Source of the DNA: Hordeum vulgare subsp. vulgare
Lineage: Eukaryota; Streptophyta; Magnoliopsida; Poales; Poaceae
Assembly (NCBI RefSeq): GCF_904849725.1
Contig: NC_058519.1
Location: 106,070,881 to 106,134,880 of the forward strand
Length of the DNA: 64,000 bases
Reading direction: 5' to 3'
Shown: positions 1-11,342 of the stretch, in pieces
How the letters are laid out: each line of letters opens with the position of its first letter
Numbering within the stretch: the stretch's first letter is position 1
Program-made: the position numbers and the translations under genes
The notes under the pieces: model-generated
Told to the model about the DNA's origin: nothing
Database searches by the model: none
Seen by the model: only the letters and a program-made list of their open reading frames with translations

Positions 1-1953
1 GCCCTGTTGGCTCCTCTGGTTCACTCCCGAACCCGGATCCGGACGCGGACGCATCATGATATGCATAGGATCCTGGAGGAGGGACCATACCTGTTGGAGG
101 TGGATGGAACGTGAAACCAGGAGCGGATGAGGGAGGATGGGGGTGTGGATGATGCCATGCCGAGCTACCAGCCAGGTCGGGAGGGGGTGGATGCTGCCAT
201 GCCCAACTACCAGCCTGGTCGGGAGGGGGTGGATGATGCCATGCCGAACTACCAGCCTGGTCGGGAGGGGGTGGATGGGCAGTCGGTTCCACCCCCTGTA
301 CACGTGGACGCGGATCGTGTCGATGCACGGAGGGACGCGGCTCGTGTCGATGCACGAAGGGACGTGGATGCTGATGTTGCACAACGTCCGAAGTGCGGGT
401 GCATGTGATAACTTTGTAGATATCCCTTATCCTCTGCTCGAGTCGCTTGATCCATGGTTGAACCTGAGACCTTTGCAGAAGAGGTCCAGATGACAATGAT
501 CGTTCAAAGTTCATCACGTCCGTATGAAGATTGTATGTCAACTTAGCCTGAAATTGTCGTGCAAATTAATAAGTACGCATGATCAATTACGTAACAACAA
601 GATGAATTTTGCAAAGAAAATAAATATTACCGCGTGCTGCCTTGATCCAGAAGTATCATATGACGGGTAAGTGTCAGCCGTATGCGGGTCAGGAATCTCA
701 TCTGTATTGGAGTGCTGAACAATGCGTGGCCGTGTCCCTCTCCTGTATTGCTCCAAATATGCATTGAATTCAGCAGGATTGAAGGCTCCTTCTTCAAGCC
801 AAACACATTCAGTGGCGGTGTTCCATTCTAGAACGTAAGGTGGATAATATTATACAAGGAGACATACCTTGCGACGCGTCCAGCATAGGCCGAAAGTAGG
901 CATATCGATGTTATCAACATCTAACAAGTTGCCCTCATTAAAACCATGCTCAATATCTATGTTTGGTCGTCCTATAGAGAACCTCTCCCACGACCACAGT
1001 TGTAAAAACAGAGGGCAACCAAGAATGGCCGACTTGGGCGTCGTTAGCTGGCAACCATTGCACATACCTCGGTATGTAGCTGCTAATACCGCAGATCCCC
1101 AACTCCTTGGTGTGATCTGTTCCGGTGCCTGAGCGCTCGCGATTTCTAGTGCAATGGGGATGTAGCGCGCACTCACAGTGGTGACATGGTTCTCAGTGAA
1201 CATCACCTTTCCGAGAAGCCACATGAGGTATGCCTCCAGGCTACGAGTAATCTGTATATCACTCATTTCTACGTGTGGATACCCTGGAAAATTCTCGATC
1301 TGCAATATGGCAAGGAGAAAGTATTAGTTATTAATTTGAAGCATGTCAATTTGAATCATGTGCATTGAAAGATAAGTTGTTAGGAACATTACCCTGAATT
1401 TTTGTAACCAGTCAAACTTAGGTCCGTGTGGCTCTGACGCCAGAACTGGAGCATTAGCATATATATTCAAAAAACGTGCTCCCAATTCCGTTTGCCACTC
1501 TGGGGGGTCTGCCAACGGTCCAATGGGATTTCCGGCCAACGGAAGTCCTAGCAACATTGAGACATCTTGTAGAGTAGGAGCCATCTCACCCCAACGAAAG
1601 TGGAACGTGTGGGTCTCAGGCCTCCATCGGTCAACTAAGCAAGTGAGCAAAGAACCGTCAATGCTTGTGTGCTTCGATGTGTCAGTTCCCTCAACAACTA
1701 GACGTGCGAAAGGTAGAAGTCCGGACCATTTTAGTCTGCATATAAAACATGTAAATTATGTTACTTACAATGTACATTTTTTACAAATGCTTCTAATTCA
1801 CGAATAAAACGTTTACCTTTGAACCCACAGTGGATGTATTCTCCAGTCAAACTTCGAAGTGCGAGTGACAAGTGGTACGAGCTTCTGCTCACTTAATAGC
1901 TTCCCACGATGCTTACTATCAATCTCCGGATTAAGAAGAAAATGGTTCTCCAT
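1..1953 (-). CDS. Plant mobile domain (PMD) protein, 3' end beyond window, possibly a pseudogene
   Basis: Minus-strand spliced frame resembling the plant mobile domain family (MAIN/MAIL-like, often annotated as serine/threonine phosphatase 7 long-form homologue). Exons I can support: 1817-1953 (start ATG at 1953), 1393-1735, 868-1299, about 631-849, and 547 down to the left edge. All junctions have GT/AG ends in phase except the 868/849 one. Family hallmarks are DRWRPETHTFHF followed by LQDVSMLLGLPLAGNPI in exon 2, the EAYLMWLLGKVMF segment in exon 3, and VLEWNTATECVWLEEGAFNP in exon 4. The tail from 547 leftward is rich in Pro, His and Arg with in-frame tandem repeats and is still open at the edge. 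Oddity: exons 3 and 4 share a frame but are separated by a TAA at 850-852. The only GT...AG pair that would remove it gives a 40-nt intron, too short for plants, and the family usually has more residues here. Family members are linked to genome maintenance, silencing and transposons. The function of this copy is unknown. Confidence 0.7.
148..360 (-). repeat. In-frame tandem repeats in the PMD C-terminal tail
   Basis: Three consecutive 42-bp units (148-189, 190-231, 232-273) differ at only a few bases and encode 14-residue repeats of the type PPPPDQAGSSAWHH on the minus strand. A second array of two 27-bp units (307-333, 334-360) plus a partial third encodes a 9-residue repeat around VHRHDPRP. 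Both unit lengths are multiples of three, so copy number can change without breaking the frame. Confidence 0.85.
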
Positions 1954-2819
1954 TGTTATACTAATGAAATATAGTAAATATACAATACCGGAGAAGTACT
2001 ACACTCACTAAATATTTTTCCACATCTATCAGACAACTAAATATATTCAAACTACTACATTCACTAAACTAATTCACAGAAGTAAAAATAATTTTACCCT
2101 TGAAGCGTGCGCAGAAACGAAGAACGACGAACGACGAACACCGAACACCGATAGCAAGAACAACCGTCACCACCAGCTTCAACTCCACCAACTTCACCCA
2201 CACCTCCGCCACCACCACCACTACAACCTCCTCCTCAACCTCCTCCACAACCTCCACCACCACCACCAAAAATAGCTTCAAAGAACCACCGCAACGCGAA
2301 TGAGAAGGATGATTAGGCTTCCCTCAAACTTACGCAACTAAACCACGGTTCAAAACGTAGTTTTATCGGAAGATTTTTCGTCTGGAGAAGAAAGGGAGGA
2401 AGAAGAAGATAGAGAAGAAAGAAGAAGAAGAAAGAAGAAGAAAGAAGGAAGGGAAGGAGAGCCCCTTTCGGCCAAGAGGTGGCCAACTGGCCTCCTGTCG
2501 GCCACCAGGAGGCCGACTGGCTGGCGCAAGCCGACAGGGATCCATCGACGTGTTCTGGCCAGTACTCGGCCGACGCGTGGCCGACTGAACACCTGTCGGT
2601 TAACTGGTGGCCGACTGCCACCTTTCGGCCACTGGCAAGCCGACAAGTGGCAGTCGACCACTGGGAGGCCGACTTTGCAATATATTTCAAATTTTTCAAA
2701 TAGACACAATATTTTTCAAAAAGATTTGAAAAAAGATAATATTTTAAAAAAATTAGCGCCAAAGTGCCATACAAACCCCGACGGGCCCTTGGCATGGCAG
2801 CCGAAACACAAACCACGTA
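1954..2819. other. Low-complexity intergenic DNA: CCA/CTC tract, purine tract, GGCCGAC block
   Basis: There is no supportable gene. The stretch 2155-2270 is CCA/CTC triplet-rich; it reads as poly-Pro, poly-Thr or poly-His depending on frame, with no conserved domain. The stretch 2386-2462 is a nearly pure purine (GAA/GGA) tract. In 2463-2690 the heptamer GGCCGAC occurs five times with further TCGGCC copies, which suggests a degenerate repeat. The reading frames here are composition artefacts. Confidence 0.6.
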
Positions 2820-2977
2820 CTCCCTTCATTCCTAAATATAAGTCTTTTAAGAGATTTTACTAGGAGTTTACATACGAAAGAAAATGAATGAATCTACATT
2901 TTAAATTACGTCTAAATACATCCGTATGTAGCCCATGTGAAATCTTTAAAAAGACTTATATTTAGAAACAAAGGGAG
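2820..2977. mobile_element. Stowaway (Tc1/Mariner) MITE
   Basis: A 158-bp element with terminal inverted repeats: the left end CTCCCTTCATTCCTAAATAT matches the reverse complement of the right end over about 28 bp. It is flanked by TA dinucleotides at 2818-2819 and 2978-2979, the Stowaway target duplication. It sits between the PMD gene and the 3' end of the helicase gene. Confidence 0.9.
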
Positions 2978-3396
2978 TAGAACACTAAACAGGCCGACAA
3001 ACCCTCATGCACTGGCAAAAAGACCATGGAGCTAGTTCCTAAATGCCAGCAAATCCCATGCACACATGAATCAGAGACGATGTACAAGGATCTCAATCCT
3101 GTGAATACAACGTGCTCATGCAATGAATTTCTCTGAATTGGTAACCATATGCTTGTTTAACTGTTCTGAATGGAGAAGGCCTGGAAACAGTGTCTAGTTA
3201 ATGCATCACCAACACACATTTTGCATCTTGCTCGCACGTCAGCTTCGGTCAGAAGCTTCTTCCGCCTCAAAATACGATCTCTCATGCTCAATCACTCCCT
3301 GAACACGCAACGCATCTCTCAGAGCAGGAAAGTTTTATGTGGAAATAAATGCAGCAGGATAGAGGCTGGTTGGGTAAATGTAGCATGCACAAATCA

Positions 3397-6300
3397 TTAA
3401 ACCTTTAGGATCAAAATCGCCGCCTCCTTGTCCAAAACCCCATTATATTCGCTACATGTCAATGACTGAAAAGAATAAAAAGAAACCTATCAGCTCTAAG
3501 ACGCTAACATACGTTTTTTGTCTCAATGGCGAGCTCACTACAACATCCAAACTTACCTGGATACAATTCGGACAGCCAGAAACACTTGCACAACTGCATG
3601 TCGAAACAAGCTCTAAAGCAGCAATCAGAAGTTCCCCAAAAAGCTTTTTAACCTGCATGATTGAACAGACAAACTGCGGTTTACACCAAGATCATTCAGG
3701 TAGCCTGGATAGCCGAATATCTGTAATTACCTGTGTTGCCAGGCCGATACCACCTGGGTGTTTATCGTATAAAAGAATTCTTTCAGGCATACCACGGGTT
3801 GCATGAGGATTTACGCATTCAGTTCCTAGATCAGAAGCACTGCACATCATATGCCTGCGCAAATCGCACAAACAAGCCCAGTTAAAAGAGCTAAATTACT
3901 AAAGGTAAAGGATGCAATAAAATTACGACAGAATTCAATGCAAAAATAGAATTAACAGTTAAACAACAAGTGGTTGTCAAATTATAATGAAATAAAAACT
4001 GCAGTATTCTTCTTTAAGACCAGTGCCAAACAATTGTGCTTCAAAATTTACTAGTGTCTACCACAAACCAAATTTTGTATCAATTATCATAACAGCAGTA
4101 AATGAGAACTTACAGAGGCAATATATTCAACAGTGCGTGTGAAGCAGCATGTGAACCACCTCGAAACTCTAGTTTCCTTTCCTCCACGGCTATTTTTGTT
4201 GACTGTGGAATCCGTATCCAAACAGCCTATTGTGGCATCATATAAAAAATACAAATGTAAGAATCATGAGAAATGCATCATAATGTTGCTAAGATTTATG
4301 ATTGAGTCACGGACCTCGGAATCATAGGAGTATGGAGGTAGTCTAAGTTCAACTGTGTCTAATATTTTACTGCTCGATTTGCATATCCGATGAAAGCCAA
4401 ACCATTTGGTTGACACCTTGCAACTATTTGCTTGCGCAGTTGTCTTCAAATGGTTGGTTTTGCATGCCGGGAGATAAGCCTTCAAGATTTTTTACAAGAG
4501 TCAATTAACCATTGAGAACAAAATATCAGTATACTAACAAATCACAAAGATTTCACTTAACCGGAAGCTCAGGACTTAATGACATTAACTTTTTTAGATG
4601 AAAAAAAGGTATTGAGAAGAATCAAAATCATGATCAAGCATCTCAGATGGAACAATCCTATTTCATGTTTTACATCAAGCAATCATGGGGTTCTCCCAAA
4701 AAGGAAAAGGAAAAAAATGAGGACAAGACAGGAAACTCTGGGTTCAAATAAATCAATGAATAGTATATGGTGATGTCATTGACGTCTAACGGAGAAGGAG
4801 ATGGTAAATAGTCCTCAGAATTAGTGAATTAGCTAGGGTCTAGAAAATCTAGATAGGAGAGATATAAACATGTATTGCTCAACAATATGTAGCGTTCATA
4901 TAGCAGAATGTATAAGATCAAATGTTGTAGTGCTTTCAAGAACATACAAAATCTCCTCCAAGGACATTGATGTCAGTGTAGTCTCGTGTCTTTGTGTAAT
5001 ACTTCACATCAACTTTCCTGCAGAAAGCTGTCCTTGATGACAAATCAAACTCCTCAACTAAGTAATTAACACCCTGATGCATGTAAATAGCACCCTCGTA
5101 AACCTGAAATTGAGAAAAGGGCGCTTGAGATAATAAACAATAACGGCAGAACTCAGAGCGGCAGATCTACAATTCTCACCGATGGCTCAAGTATAGATTT
5201 CATACATAAATTATTTTTAAAAATACGTTATGGTGCAGTGACTATAAATTCATGAATTTATCTACATGCTTTGCCAGCAGTGGGGAATATTTAAAGAGCC
5301 ATAAAAGTATAACGTACTTTTGGAACAGTTAAAACATATTACCTGGAAAAATGCCTTACTTTCCTCAATCTCTTCGAGTAATCTGTTATTTAACTTATCT
5401 ATCACTTTGTACTTGTCATGCTCAATTGCTCGTATGCTAATGGTCTGTGAAGGATTTTTCTGCAGAAATCCAAATACTACTGAGCACTGACATAATAAGA
5501 AAAGGAGTTATTTTATATAACTGAGAATGAACAAGTAACGAACCTCTGGTCCAATATAATTCCACATAGTTGAAGAAAAAGGTCCAGATGGGTTGTTCAC
5601 CAGAAAACCTTTGTCCTTTAGAGTCGTCACTATACGATCCAAAGTAGAACCAAAATGATTCTCATCATATTGCAGGCATATTGGATGTTCATAAGCAGCA
5701 CAGGCAATGTGCTGTCCTAAAACCTGCAATAAATTTCATATCCCAATAAACCAAGTTAAGAGTTAAATACTCGAGTATTTAAACATAACAACATAGTTAG
5801 TTCAAATAAGCACGGATCTACGAACCTTTGGGTTATGTGAATCAACTTGGCAATGCTCAATTGGCTTGCCAAATAGTTTATCTGGGGATTTCATGAAATA
5901 CTGATCTAAAGGACCCTCAAAGGCAACATAAATGGCTAATGATTGTTTTGCTCTCCTTCCAGATCTTCCGGCTTGCTGCCATAAACTACAATTAAAATTC
6001 TGTATCTTAGTGGGCTTCACAAAGAAATATAAGACTCTACTCGACTGATCTCTTTCACCTACCTCGCAACACTCCCAGGAAATCCAAGATGCAATGTTGC
6101 ATCAATATGTCCAACATCAATTCCCAGCTCAAGAGCATTTGTGGCAGCCACTCCACGAAGTTTTCCCTCAAAGAGATCAGCCTCAATTTTTCTTCTGTCC
6201 TGCCTCAAAATTAAGAGTTTTACAATATTACAATTAACGCGAGGATATATAGTCAAGGGGCTGCTATCTTATGGTCCAGATTCCTGAACCAAACAGACTA

Positions 6301-9300
6301 CACAGTTAAATCAACATCATCAATCTCTTGGCTTCGGAAAACTTTTGCATTACAAGTGCCCCAGATTTTCTAAAATATAATTAGGAGCAACAAAGAGCAG
6401 ATCGCGTCACTGATGACCTGAGACATAGCTGTGTCCCAGGCCGAGCTGAAGTGCGAGGACAATGTAACGATACCGAGCCGTTGCCACAAGTAATGCACGA
6501 GGGCATGTAGAATAGGTGCTCTCTACCTTCAACGGTAGACGAGCAGCAGGGGGGGGGGCATGAGGTGTCATCTTGCATAGTCTTGTGGCAAGTAAGCATA
6601 GTAGTCAGTATGTGATTCTGGAGACAAAGACGACACAGACTCTCGAGGGGCAAGATCACGGTGACGACGATGTCACAAAAGCCGTGGGTGGAAGGAGAGC
6701 ACTGCAAGTGGTGGACATGCTCGAGGGAATCTCCAGACTCCAGCACATACAACGAACATGCGAGTGATCATCGCGACGATGAGGTCAAACGGAAAACAAA
6801 CTAAGACAAGGACAAGCGGCGCCAGAAGCAATGTAGAATTCATGTAATAATGTTTCCTAACAAATTATACGCTTCAATTAGTTTCTTCTCTTCTGTACCT
6901 GGTTAGATGCTTCTATTAAAACATAAAGAAGGGCTTCACTCTCTCATGGACAAACATAGTTGCTACTGTTAGGAAGTATTAGTATTGGTCTAGGAGTCTA
7001 GGAGTCCTTATTAGTCTATTAGTATTAGTCTAGGAGTCCTTATTAGTCTATGTTTACTTTCCTTGCACCTCAAGTCTTGTGTAATATATATATGCCCCTT
7101 GGGCCTTCAATAAACATAAGTTGCTTTCCTAACATGGTATCAGAGCCTTAGGTTATTTTTTCGCACGCGAAAGTGGCAAAAAATAACAACCTCTGCAATG
7201 TAGCCAGCACGATATACACAGATAGGATCTTGGCAAAAAATAACAACCTCTGCAATGTAGCCAGCACGATATACACAGATAGAATCTACCAATTCTTTTG
7301 CAGTCACCTCAAGAATTTCACGCCTACAATAACAGATAGATTATCTAAAGAACTATCAAAATACACACAGAAAAAAGTTCAGCAAAAAAACTGAGAAAAC
7401 GAAAAGTAAAAAAGAGATAGGCAAATGTGCTCTTACGTGTAAGACAGAACAAGCTCACATAGTTTCCTCGTTTTACAGAATGCAATGCAGCGGAGCCCAT
7501 GTTGAACCATCTCTGAGAACAGATAAGAAACCTCTACTATTGGGCTAACAAATAAAAATATGATATTTCAGTTTTCTTTTTCAGAAAAAAAGTTATCAGA
7601 AAATAATTGCAGAGTATATGAACAAATAAAAACTGGCATGCAGTACAAAAATGAATACATTCAAGATTGAATAAATTATGCATCCTAAATGATGGCTCAA
7701 GCTTTTTCACTTGATATCTTTTGTATCTTAAGCTCACAGGTCGCACAATTTTATGTAGAGCAATCACAGCACCATATTAAAGGCAAAGATGCCTTACTTT
7801 GAAGCAATAACATCATAGCATATTGACTTGAATGATGGTGTCACAATTAGGATTGCATCATTTGACAAAGGTTTCGACCACAAGTAATATGGTGTGTTAA
7901 AGTAAAACTACATTTGAACTCTTGAGCCATCCTGTTAAAAGTCTACCCAGCAATACAATTGTTATTATTAGCAATGATTTCTTCAAAGGATGGCTGCTTC
8001 CAAGCCTACCTCCTGGGTTTCATCGCTCGATCACTTCCTTTTCCACTAGGTGATTGCTTAGGGACCTTAGCATTTTGAAACAAGTGAAAAAATGACACTG
8101 GGAAATTGCAATGTCATGCTAGACACCAAAGAATGATGATATACGGGTCATTACAAATTAAATAACATGCATATATGATGGACAACAATACGCACAGTTA
8201 TCAAAGTTGAACTGTAGAATTACAATTAACAAAAAAGTAACAATTGAATTAATTAGAAAAAGGGCGTGAATACCTTGAGCGTCTAGTTACTGTACTACCT
8301 TGTGAGCCTCCCTCTTTTCTCATATGTAATGGGGGATTCCACAAGACAAAATATTTAGAACCACACGGACTTCCATCATTCTGAATCAACTCGACATTAT
8401 CCAATTTGGCCAGCTCCTGAGATAGAAACAGAATGCCTGAAGATAAATGCATGCAACTCCCAAAAGAGTCCATAGGAATAAGTCTGCAGAGATAGTAAAT
8501 TAAGATGGCCATCCCAAAATAATATTATCTAAAACAGTAAGGTCTTGTTCAACTCATCAATGTATTCCTACATAATAAAAGGTTGATCAAAACTGATATG
8601 TTCTGAAAAAACTACCGCAGGGAGGAGCAAATTTTACATACAGTAAAATTGTTAGCGGGAGCTGGTTTATTTTCTTTTAGGTACAACCACATATTTTCCA
8701 AACTATAGTGAAGAGAAGATATAACCTACCATAACATGCTGACGTGGGTTTGCTGAGGTAGCTGTACAAAACATGAATGTAGGATGACAACCATAAACTG
8801 CATATAAGACCAAGATGCTTAGGAATTGTATCAGTAATACCTAAACTAAAGTATATCTGCTAAGTTATATCTCACAATTTAATAAACTTAAGTACAAAGT
8901 TTTGAGAAGCTAAATGGCATTTCAAAGTTCTCTTGTAGCAAGATCAATGGAGCCTTTTGAGAGGACTAACAAATATAGAATGGTTCAACAAAGTATACAT
9001 ACTATTTGAACAAATACGCTTCAATCTTCTAAGTATAAGTGCAGTATGGCAGCCAAATACTCCTTTATATGAATGAGCTTCATCAATGACAATATACCTG
9101 AGTAGATTATGGCAGAAACACATTATCAAATGCACAATAAATGATACGTTTATTAAATAAGAAAGTATAAATGGAAAGAAATACGACACCACATGATGAA
9201 ATTTCATTGTTAACAAAATAAGATAAGGAAATTCCCCTCTACTAACACCTGACATTTGATATCAGGAATCAGTCCTTCTTTTAGACAAGACGTATATTAA

Positions 9301-11242
9301 CATGCCCCCCCCCCTCCTCCCCCTGCTTTATATTGAAACCCCGAAAATGTTACTGCAGTTCATTCAGGAACTGACACTCGATGTTTAAACAAAATAATTG
9401 ACAAAGCTAAGTAAATCATTTAGTTCCACCTGAGATTTGACAAAATCCTTTGGAATTGACTGTGACATGGCAAGACTGACACGTGCAGCATATCTGGGTT
9501 GGTAATTAGCTGAGAGTGAGGAGAGTGAGTGATTAGACACACCAAACTAAATAAAAGTTAAGCATAACTCCATAGACACAGGGACACATATTTACCAGTC
9601 GGGCATTATCCCTGATCCAGAGACGATCTTGTCTAGGGGTATCTCCATCATAGATGCTAACATTAATATCAGTGTGAAATGCTTTCTTCATCTCCACTAT
9701 AGTCCTCAACTGATCTTGAGCTAAAGCCTGCAATACAACAGCCAAGTGGGTTTCCCACAAGATTTCACATAACCATGCCTACAACATAGTGGGTTCTTCC
9801 TAGACCTTCGTCGGAAATATATATAAAGCACACGCCATCAAGTCTTGAGAGAGAGATTCAAGAACAGGAATATTGTAGCACAAAGACTTTCCACTTGATG
9901 TTGAAGTTGCGACCACAACATGCTTCCCAGAAATGGAAGATTGTATAGCTTCAGACTGCATTTGAGTTCAAGCCAACATCATAAGTTAGCCCCAACAACA
10001 AAATATATGACAATATGGTAGATGACATGCCCCATTATACCTGATGGCTATACAATCTAGATATTCCAATACTTTCTAGTGCTTTCCTCATAACTTCTGA
10101 AAGATCACGAGGAAGTTCAGAATATGATGCCTGTCTACATGGAATCTCTTCAATATGTACAATCTGAAACAAATAATCAACAACATAAAGATTATGGTTT
10201 TATTTGCATTGTTACTAAATTCAAACAGACTGAAAACCTGTCCCTCCTTTCCAAGCCCATTTTTCAGATGTTCAACCATTTTGGCAGGCCCTAAGGTGTG
10301 TTTATCCTGCAATCCAAATGCATTGTCAACATACCGCCCTACTACAAACCAATGCTTAGCATATACCTACAGGCTGAGGCTCCTCTTTATGGAAACAACA
10401 CCAGGCTGCAGTCTGGATTTATGCTAACTGGGGTGAAAGCTAAGGTAAGTTTGACAAGACAAAACAGAAAACTGAATTAATGGAAAACCTACATGGCATG
10501 ATGATGCAGCAGATTTGACAAAACCACTCTTCTTATTCATGCTAGGCTGCTTCGATGCACCGTCCACTCCAAGTGTATCACAGGATCCATTTCCATTTTC
10601 CTTGCACAGTTTTCTCCTTTTCCTTGAACATCCAGTTGCCGGGATTTTACCTGTTGACCCATCCTCTGCATAGCCCCCGGAACACGGGATGCTAGAGGAA
10701 TACAAATCTTTCGATGCAAAATCAGCATTTGGGCTATCTGGTATTGATGAGAGGTCATCCATAATGTCCTGCCAGGCTGAATTAGCCCCAGTTGCCACTT
10801 CCGGTGATATTGGTGGATTTGCAGTATGCTCTTCGGCTGGTATGGCCACTGAAGAACTCTGCGCCGACTTCCGTGTAAAGGGAACGAGAACAATGAATTC
10901 ACCATGGCCAATGACAAGGCTGCCAATATCGGCCTCTAATCGAAGTTTAGCACCCTTCATCATGAGAAACCATGCCATCATCAGAAAAAGCGGCAAATGC
11001 AGCAATGCCATGCCACCGAGCGTGACAGCGTCGTTCACCAGAATGGTCAGAGAGGCGGGTGTAGGGTGGAGTGGATGGCGCACCTTGAGGAAGAGGTGGA
11101 AGTTGTTTGAGATCTGAGCGGGAGGGAAGGAGCCCCGGAGCGCGGCCTTGAGGTCCCGGACGGAGGCGGCGGCGGCGAGCGATACGGCGGTGGACCGTCC
11201 GTCGAGGGCTCGGACCTGGAGCTCCCTCTCCTCCTGCGCCAT
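3397..11242 (-). CDS. HRQ1: HRQ1-type (RecQ4-like) ATP-dependent DNA helicase with N-terminal ubiquitin-like domain
   Basis: A nuclear 3'-5' DNA helicase of the Hrq1/RecQ4 branch, a family implicated in crosslink and genome repair. Exons: 11084-11242, 10493-10954, 10238-10306, 10041-10163, 9806-9955, 9596-9727, 9430-9509, 9003-9097, 8730-8797, 8274-8416, 7437-7544, 7248-7323, 6063-6199, 5826-5985, 5544-5723, 5343-5459, 4948-5103, 4315-4479, 4114-4226, 3731-3854, 3557-3652, 3397-3465. All introns are GT-AG and the exons total 2982 nt, that is 993 residues plus stop, with no interruption. Domains: ubiquitin-like fold about 5-85; Walker A TSTSSGKS at 288-295 (Lys294); motif Ia FPTKALAQDQ about 317-326; DEAH box 397-400; CTATSANP at 434-441; motif [11 protein letters not shown] at 604-612; C-terminal MZB/DUF1998-type region with Cys958, 960, 966 and 969. 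The start is the first Met, directly before the ubiquitin-like domain. Somewhat shorter than, as I recall, the Arabidopsis protein. An LTR fragment and a 57-bp duplication lie at the exon 12/intron 12 border. Confidence 0.95.
6200..7247 (-). other. HRQ1 intron 12, enlarged by inserted sequence
   Basis: At about 1.05 kb this is one of the longest introns of the helicase gene. Besides the LTR fragment it holds a GC-richer stretch (about 6380-6840) with a run of ten G residues near 6551. I do not recognise that stretch and its reading frames match no family I know. It is probably inserted repeat DNA. Confidence 0.5.
6967..7146 (+). mobile_element. Small Copia-type LTR with primer-binding site, inside HRQ1 intron 12
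   Basis: A 168-bp LTR (6967-7134) begins TGTTAGGAA and ends TTTCCTAACA, giving inverted termini. It is followed at once by TGGTATCAGAGC (7135-7146), the primer-binding site complementary to initiator tRNA-Met used by Copia elements. No second LTR or coding sequence follows; host exon sequence resumes within about 30 bp, so this is a truncated or very small (TRIM-like) element. Orientation is opposite to the host gene. The LTR contains short internal repeats built on AGTCTAGGAGTCC. Confidence 0.8.
7174..7287 (-). repeat. 57-bp tandem duplication across the HRQ1 exon 12 splice donor
   Basis: 7174-7230 and 7231-7287 are tandem copies with one mismatch. Each carries the last 36-40 nt of exon 12, its GT donor and about 17 nt of intron. 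The offset of 57 nt equals 19 codons with no stop, so either donor keeps the reading frame. The outer (7174-7230) copy abuts the region of the LTR fragment. Confidence 0.9.
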
Positions 11243-11334
11243 CGGAGCGCCACGGAAGCCGGCCGCCCGCAGCTGCTCGTGCGGGAACGGGGGGGAGGGG
11301 GGTGGAGGGGAGAGCGGGTGCCCGGCTGGCAGGT

Positions 11335-11342
11335 TTTGGCGC
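11335..11342. promoter_or_regulatory. Candidate E2F site upstream of HRQ1
   Basis: TTTGGCGC matches the E2F consensus TTTSGCGC exactly and lies about 93 nt upstream of the helicase start codon, in a GC-rich proximal promoter without an obvious TATA box. E2F control is common for plant replication and repair genes, so S-phase-linked expression is plausible. This rests on one motif. Confidence 0.45.

Noticed and set aside
2069..2303. Poly-Thr/poly-Val/poly-Glu frames on both strands
   Set aside because: Produced by the CCA/CTC triplet tract; no domain.
7985..8080. Possible extra HRQ1 exon in intron 10
   Set aside because: Joining 8274-8416 directly to 7437-7544 keeps frame and gives the family sequence; the candidate has no clear splice sites.
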